Of a stretch of 64,000 nucleotides of DNA, positions 58,020 to 64,000 are shown piece by piece. Both the position numbers and the translations under genes were made by a program. The notes under the pieces are model-generated. The model worked only from the letters and a program-made list of their open reading frames with translations. It made no database searches and was not told the origin of the DNA. Location: NCBI GenBank assembly GCA_035048495.1, contig CM068542.1:42685109-42749108 (forward strand), read 5' to 3'. This stretch comes from Euptelea pleiosperma (taxonomy: Eukaryota > Streptophyta > Magnoliopsida > Ranunculales > Eupteleaceae). Positions within the stretch are counted from its first letter, which is position 1. Every line of letters begins with the position of its first letter.

Positions 58020-59270
58020 TAGGTGCAAGGAAATAAATATCGTGAAATATTTCCATTTTCTGGGTTACAGACATGAAAGAATACATACACGGAAAAACAA
58101 TTAAATTTTGCGAAATATTTCGACATATGAACAGTAAATTTCGATCAAGTGATAGTGTAAATATATATTATTACAATCGAAATGTTTCGTCATGTATGGA
58201 AACATTTTGACTGAAGGTGGGAAACTTCCCATTTGAGCTCAAAACCGTCCCAAATCCCATATCTGATTCAATTAACCCCTCCCCATCTATTTTTCATCAA
58301 AGGCGACCAAGCCATTGTTGATTTCTTGGTTAAAAACCTTGTGGATTGAACGTGAGGTCGAATCGAAGCCCATTTTGGAGTTTTTTGAAATTTGAAATGT
58401 AAATATGAAATTTCTTCTTATTATTTGAAATTTTTTGTTGTTTCTTGCTACAAATAGATAAATTAGATGTAAATGCATCAAATCTATGGTTCTATAATGC
58501 ATTTACACCGGAATTGTGCACGGATTGAAGTTTGTTTAGGGTGAAATTTCGAAATTTGGGAAAAACCCCAAGTTCATTGGTTTTCACCCAAAACACCCAT
58601 GTTTGTGCATGAATTAATTACATGTTGCATAACTTATCCCACTCTACAACTTGGTCGAGATAAAACTTTTTTAGTTTTTTTTATTTTTTCAGAAAAATAT
58701 ATAAAAAATTTAGAAAATTAGACAAATGCTATATTTTAATAGTAGATAGGTTTTTTGAAATTTATATAATATTAGGACATTAATCTAAGTGAATTAGGAT
58801 TCGTTAATACCTTGATTTATGACTTTTTATTTATTTATAATTAATAGTAATTGAATAATAATTACTTAATAAAATTTACGAAACAGAAAAGAAACCTTAA
58901 TGCATCAAATCCATACACATCTGGATGTAATGAGTTTAATTTGATATTATTTGATGATTATAATTATTCCTATTTGTCATTTTTCTTGTTTTAGTTGTTA
59001 GACTATTATATACCAACTTCAACATATTACAGTGCCATGGTCATTCATTTGCACACTGCATATGGTTGTATATTATGGTTTATGGCTTATGAGTGTGTTT
59101 TTATGCTTGTTTTATCATTTCCTAAACTTTCCACAAAAATTCACAATATTTACATCATTTGTACGAAAAATGTATTATTTCCACATTGGTACGAAAAATA
59201 TTTTCACGAAATATTTTCATTTGAGCTGGTCGAAATGAACCTCGAAATCGAAATTTATTTCCATGGATAG
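58020..59270. repeat. CGAAATATTTC-type element, borders uncertain
   Basis: Motifs gaaatattt, cgaaat and atttcg cluster at both ends (58020-58260, 59110-59260). ggaaataaatatcg near 58029 is answered by cgaaatttatttcc at 59249-59262. It may be one long element with inverted subterminal repeats. No target duplication found. Confidence 0.35.
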
Positions 59271-60149
59271 CTGTAATTATTATAAAAAGTAGAGCCTAAG
59301 GAAAATTTTGTATTGCATTTAATATATCATTAACTTCATTTTGTATGTTGGTAAGTAAGAGATGCCCTATCATCTCCCTTTTCTCTTTTGGGGAAATTAA
59401 CTAAATTCGTCTCTCAAATAAAATTTGAGAATGTTTCCATACCTTGCTTGGCCAATTTGTCGACAAGCTCATTGGTGTGCTAAACCGGTCTAACAGATAC
59501 TGTCAAACATCAAACCAAAAGAAAATGTAGTCTGAAATTATTGCTAGTTTCCAAAGCTATATGCGTCGCTAGACACTGAATTCATACTCATGGAAATCTC
59601 CTTTGACCTCAAGATTGTCCTTAAACGAAGAAGTTAAAATCTTTAGTCTTTTCAAGGGGTTTTACTCTGTTTGTCTCTTCCTCAAAGTTGGTCTCATGGA
59701 TTGAGCTTGAGAATACCTTCAATATATTGCCATAATCATCCCCAAAGATGTTGGCCACCCTACTTACCTTGCTGGGTTGAGGTTACTAAAGGAGCATTAA
59801 TCAAATGGAGCACCTTAGAGTCAATAATTAACGGTGCAATGATTCTTTTGTCATGGATTAGGTTAATCAGCTAGTTCTTAGTAGTACAAAAACAATGAAA
59901 TGAGAAACAAAGTTTCAGTCTTTAGAAGGAGATTATTAGTAAGATGGAAGTGTTGAGGGTTTCAGAAGCTATCTGGGTGCTTACCCTACTTCTTTGCCTT
60001 AGTGAGTGACTTGCTTGGGGTGCAAGAAGAGCAGTTCTTCTTCCTCTTATTTTGGTCTTTCACTTGGTTTTAGTCTTTTAGCTATTGTTCAGAGGTGATT
60101 TGAGATCCAATGATTGAAATGTATGAGAGGAAACTTGGCTTGCATCTTG
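59271..60149. other. Intergenic, no gene seen
   Basis: Only short ORFs without domains. Some may be degraded LINE sequence preceding the relic at 60150. Confidence 0.35.
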
Positions 60150-61949
60150 GAAGAAGGATTATCTATTGCTGGGAAAGAAGGTAATATTGATATAAAGTAC
60201 TCTTTCTAGTCTTCCACATACGTTTTCACTTTTTTGGTGCCTATCTCCGTCACCAAAAGACTAGAAAAGCTTGAAAGGGACATCAAACAAAAACCCATGG
60301 AGGATTCTAATAAATACCACATGCTCAGTTGGGAATAGGTGTGTAAACCTAGAGAGGATGTGGGTTTAGGCTTATGACGTTTGAAGTAAGGGTGTCAGTG
60401 GGTTCTCAATTAACCAAGACCAGATAGGAACTAGTCTGATTATACCAGTTTTGGGACTAGCTATTTTAGAAGAACCAGGGGGTGGTCTAAAGAGCTAAAT
60501 TAGATGATTCCAAAAGTTACGATGAAGAACCAAATAGTCACCATCCTCAATCTACCATATTTGGGCAGAGAGAAATCGAGGAGCCTTTCAAGGTATTGTC
60601 TTTCCCGAAGCTAGAATTCAGAAGCTCATTGGTTTTTATGTGAGAATGAGATGCATTCATTCACTCCAACCTGACATTCGTGGATGAGCCCATATCAAGA
60701 GAAGTTCTTTTGAAATGGGATCTTCCCCTTTCTCCTCCACTCTATGTAACAAGGACACTCCACTTTTAGGGTTTTTTGCCGTGTCGGACACCTCGACACC
60801 CGGACACGTGTGTCGACACTTCCCGACACACATCTGGACACTTATGGCCGTGTCACCCCTTGTTAGTAACTTAAGTATAAATTTGATTTCTAAAAGCAGG
60901 TTGGTGTGTTCCATGCTCCATACAATAATAAACCAATAAATATTTTCTGCTTCATTTTCTATTTTTTGTTATTTTATTAATAATTTTAAACATTCATATA
61001 ATTTAATATATTTTAATAAATATATGTACGGGCGTGTCTCCGTATCAGATTTTTTTAGGTTGATGTGTCGGACACCTCGTACCCGTGTCGGACACCAACA
61101 CCCGTGTCAGTGTCCTTGTTACATAGCCTCCACTTAATATCAGACTAACATGGATCTCTTGGCAAGCTTCTCAGACTATAAATTGCACTCTCAATATCGA
61201 TGGTTTACTCTCTCACGATGAAGCCTACTGATGTAGGACATTTAACCAATACTCCCCAAAAGCCGCGACTGTTGGTAGCGTGAGATTAAATTCCTTTATC
61301 TCATAGCCCATGATCCAGGCCCTCGGTCAAACCCTCCTTCGTGGGTCCCATTTCACATGGGCCATCCCACCCTGAGTGTGCCCCATATACGCAGGCTACC
61401 CCACTTGAGCCCGGTGTGAAAATGCCCATGCATTACCTACTTTAGAGGTATCATTAGAAACCAGCTAGGCTTCCCATTGCCAGCTTATGGAGGCCCTGCG
61501 CCTGCTAATTCCGTTGATCTCATTGAGATATTGAGCATCCTTCAAGGACTTCGGATCACCAAACAAAACCATATCGAAGAAATTGAGATTGTCTCGTATT
61601 CACAATATGCCTTAGATGTGATTACTCGAAAGTCCTGTCCCCCGTGGAAGGGTCTTCATATGATTAAAGAGATTATGGATATCCTTCACTCCCTTTAACA
61701 CATGGCATATTAGACACTCATGGAGAGAATGCAGCACTGTTGACTATATTGCCTCCACCTGTAAATTTCATCAGTTTTCTATTTTGTTTCCTTCTTCTTT
61801 CCCTAGTGATCTTCACAAGATTCTTGCAGAAGCCGCTAGTGGCTGTAAATATTGAAGTATGTAATCTTTTGAGATCTTTTAATATTTCTGGTAGCGGTCC
61901 CGCCTAACCCCAACTTGCCTGCCCCCCCCCCCCCCCCAAAAAAAAAAAT
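60150..61949 (+). mobile_element. LINE relic 2, fragmented
   Basis: 60180-60380 reads in shifted frames like the LINE block after RT (STLSSLP, then a degraded LEKL and VGNRCVN region). After an inserted hAT-like element, 61440-61860 reads as an RNase-H-like region (LPAYGGPAPANSVDLIEILS, CPPWKGLHMIKEIMDILHSL). The end has a run of about 17 C, then an A-run at 61939-61949. No RT catalytic block remains. Confidence 0.65.
60742..61126. mobile_element. hAT-like element (GACACGTGTCGG type)
   Basis: Perfect 17-bp inverted termini ctatgtaacaaggacac (60742-60758) and complement (61110-61126). Exact 8-bp duplication cctccact (60734-60741, 61127-61134). The ends are packed with ggacac, gtgtcg and cgacac motifs around an AT-rich core. 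Non-coding. An 8-bp duplication fits hAT. Confidence 0.88.
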
Positions 61950-62001
61950 CCCATGAAACACAATCTGCTCAATGTTTATGCCACAAATGTTGGCTTCTAA
62001 C

Positions 62002-62348
62002 CAAGGATTTAAATTTCAATTGTGACCTAGGTTTTGGTCCAGGTCGAAACCGAAATTTCGGGCAAAAATTTGGTCTAAATTTCAAATTTCACAGAAATTA
62101 TGGAAAAACTATAAACGATAAAACTAATATCTTTTATTTGTGGAAAGAAATTCTTATCTCTCTCTATCTATTATCTCTCGTAAGATGAGAGAATCTTAAT
62201 TTTTACTATAAATCTTGGAAATAAGGTCTTAATAGAGATAATCTCTTTTGATATAGAAATATTAAAGACAAGGCTGAACTTTTAGAAATTTCGATTTCAG
62301 TCTAGCCCGTAACCGACCAAAATTTCGACATAAAATGTTTAAAACCTT
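62002..62348. mobile_element. hAT-like element (CGAAATTTCG type)
   Basis: Termini caaggatttaaa and tttaaaaccttg. Exact 8-bp duplication cttctaac (61994-62001, 62349-62356). Subterminal ccgaaatttcgg-type motifs occur in both orientations. The termini match those of 36709-37117 and 4518, although the interiors are unlike. Confidence 0.85.
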
Positions 62349-62544
62349 GCTTCTAACATCCTTCAATTAGGACAAAGGCATAAAATGTTTATTTAAAATG
62401 TCAATACCTTATTTCGAGTACAAGAGCAAAGGACAAAATATTTTCAGGGAGTTACAATGACGAACCTTACAAAAATTGGCAAACTATATTTTAGAGTGGG
62501 ATTAGCAAAGAGAAGAAGCAGCAGTAGAAGAAGCGCTCAGAAGG

Positions 62545-63757
62545 TTGGCTAAAACTCAATGTGGATGGTTGTGCTCTGGGTGTTCCTGGTCAAGCTGGCA
62601 TTGGTGGAATGCTTTGTGATGATCGAGGGTTCTATGGATCAAGTTAGCTACACCTGTTCATTGGGATCATCTCCCAGCCAGCTCGGATATAAGTAATTCA
62701 AAATGCATTGGATTCCATTTTTGAGTTGTATCCAGCTAAACAATCGGAACAACTAGCATCAGAAGCATTGGTGATCTGGAAACATGAAAAACTCAATCTC
62801 TCAGGCTGCGTTTGGTAGCGTGTATTCGGTGTGCGTCTTGGCCGAAGGGGCGCATCTTGATCGATAACAAGTGTTTGGGTCACACCAAGGCGTGCACCTT
62901 CGAAGACACAGTGAACCTTGAAGACACGCGAAAGTGAACCTTTGAAGGTTCACCTCCCCCTTGAGTTTTTGAATATGCACCAATGTGTGCCCACTCTAGT
63001 AATGTTGGGCCCACATGATCTATCATCATTTGTTCTTATGTGGTGCCTACATGATCTATCAACCCATCATTATGTGAGGCCCACATGATCTATTAACTCA
63101 ATTATTATCTATTAACTCAAATCCTTATGTGTGGCCTACACAATTCCAAGACGTGCATCTCCATTTGTGAATCAAATACACGATAACTAAGATACGTCTT
63201 TGAGGCATGCTTGGTGTGTAGAACCAAACGTCGATCTTGTCCTTTAAAGGTATGCACCTTGAAGACGTAGACTTTTAAGATGCACGTCTTTGGCTGAAGA
63301 CGCACTACCAAACACAGCCTCAGTGTTCTCTGGTCTTGTTGGTATTGTGGACTCCAGTGAAGCTGAGATCAGAGTAATGCTGCAGGGTTTGTATGTTCTC
63401 AAAGATTATTTTGAAGGCACTTTATTTGTATAGGAAATTATGCTAATTTCATTAAATTGGCTGTTTGTAATGTCCAATACCCTTGGAGATTTGCAAACGT
63501 AATCAAACATATTGGAGAACTAGTCAGAAGGTAGATATGATTTTTTTCTTTCATATTGACAGAAACACAACCAAATGTCCGATTCTCTGACCAGGAATGG
63601 TGTTCTTAGAAAGTCTTTGTACATTGAGGATCTATCCTATAACTTTTTGGACTTGCTTGTTTTTCGTTTTTAGGGATGGCTATTCCCCAACATTTTTGTA
63701 CCTTTTTCCTTCGAAAATATACTTTTTTTACTTATGAAAAAATAGAAAAAAAGAAAG
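62545..63757 (+). mobile_element. LINE relic 3, RNase H and tail
   Basis: 62548-62640 reads WLKLNVDGCALGVPGQAGIG and GGMLCDDRGF, an RNase-H start. 63320-63420 continues as VFSGLVGIVDSSEAEIRVML. The 3' UTR has ttttgtacctttttcctt and an A-rich end at 63737-63757. It is split by the MITE at 62805-63318. Confidence 0.75.
62805..63318. mobile_element. Tourist-like MITE inside LINE relic 3
   Basis: Termini gctgcgtttggtag and ctaccaaacacagc (13 of 14). The flanks read ctcag on both sides (62800-62804, 63319-63323), which can also be read as a 3-bp TCA duplication with a ggctgcg terminus. Removing the element restores an open RNase-H reading frame (NLSVFSGLVG). Interior rich in gtgcacgtctt-type motifs, non-coding. 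Confidence 0.75.
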
Positions 63758-64000
63758 AACAAAGGAAGATGTGCAGGATTAACAGGTGATCAATTCCTAC
63801 TAAGAGCTCATATTAATATGGTTCTCAATCTTAATCTTCTGAGTGTGAAGTATGTGATGAGTAAGTACAGCATACACTTTCACCACCTTCACTAGAAAGC
63901 AGCCAATTTAAATATAATGGCAAAGTGAATGTTATATCGTCTTCTTTATGCTGCTTTCCTAGACAAAACAATAATGGAATCATTTTTTCCTTGCCCGAGT
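63758..64000. other. Window end, possible exon at 63776-63842
   Basis: Follows the tail of LINE relic 3. From 63776 the sequence after gatgtgcag reads openly as LTGDQFLLRAHINMVLNLNL up to about 63842. No family recognised. It may be coincidence or an exon of a gene running out of the window. Confidence 0.25.

Overview
This window is nuclear DNA from a flowering plant, probably woody. The evidence is AT-rich intergenic DNA, GT-AG introns, CT-rich leaders, Ty1/copia and L1-type retroelements, a tRNA-derived SINE and many short inverted-repeat DNA transposons. I could not fix the species. A magnoliid or early-diverging eudicot is a guess from the repeat style only.

Two ordinary genes can be supported in full. 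The first, on the plus strand (leader from about 7980, CDS 9729-10787), is a SAC51-type bHLH gene. Its long 5' leader holds the conserved-peptide uORF of this family (9078-9200 joined to 9445-9483, 53 codons plus stop), which in Arabidopsis makes translation respond to thermospermine. The second, on the minus strand (exons 29094-28982, 28771-28702, 28519-27239, 25927-25376), is an NPH3 orthologue: a BTB-NPH3 phototropin partner of 671 residues ending in the conserved RRWRNSIS tail. In Arabidopsis SAC51 (At5g64340) and NPH3 (At5g64330) are neighbours, so the pair looks like retained microsynteny, here pushed apart by a 6.6-kb copia element. The two genes converge. A short exon-like ORF at 38817-38888 may be the start of a third gene.

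The rest is layered transposon DNA. Region 1-7.9 kb: hAT-like, Tourist-like, MULE-like and CACTA fragments. 11-17.7 kb: a complete 312-bp TRIM with GAGTT target duplications (13323-13634), a GGCCC-rich element, and a MULE-like MITE with a perfect 9-bp duplication (16693-16852). 17.75-24.33 kb: copia element B, which carries a 1391-bp solo LTR (20787-22177, duplication GATCC) inside its integrase region. 29.5-38 kb: MITEs of at least four families, including three MULE-like hairpins side by side at 33666-34256, and a hAT-like element full of AAACGG motifs nested in another MITE (36709-37117). 39.36-39.57 kb: a tRNA-derived SINE with 13-bp target duplications. 40.2-50.3 kb: three degraded copia relics, one split by a 5'-truncated LINE (42493-44404). 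50317-55924: a young copia element (A) with LTRs of 372 and 339 bp and CTAAC duplications, but a frameshifted polyprotein. 57-64 kb: three LINE relics cut by further DNA elements.

The insertions can be ordered in time. Copia B is older than the solo LTR inside it. Copia relic C is older than the LINE inside it. Copia A has about three LTR substitutions, compared with roughly 8-9% between the LTRs of copia B.
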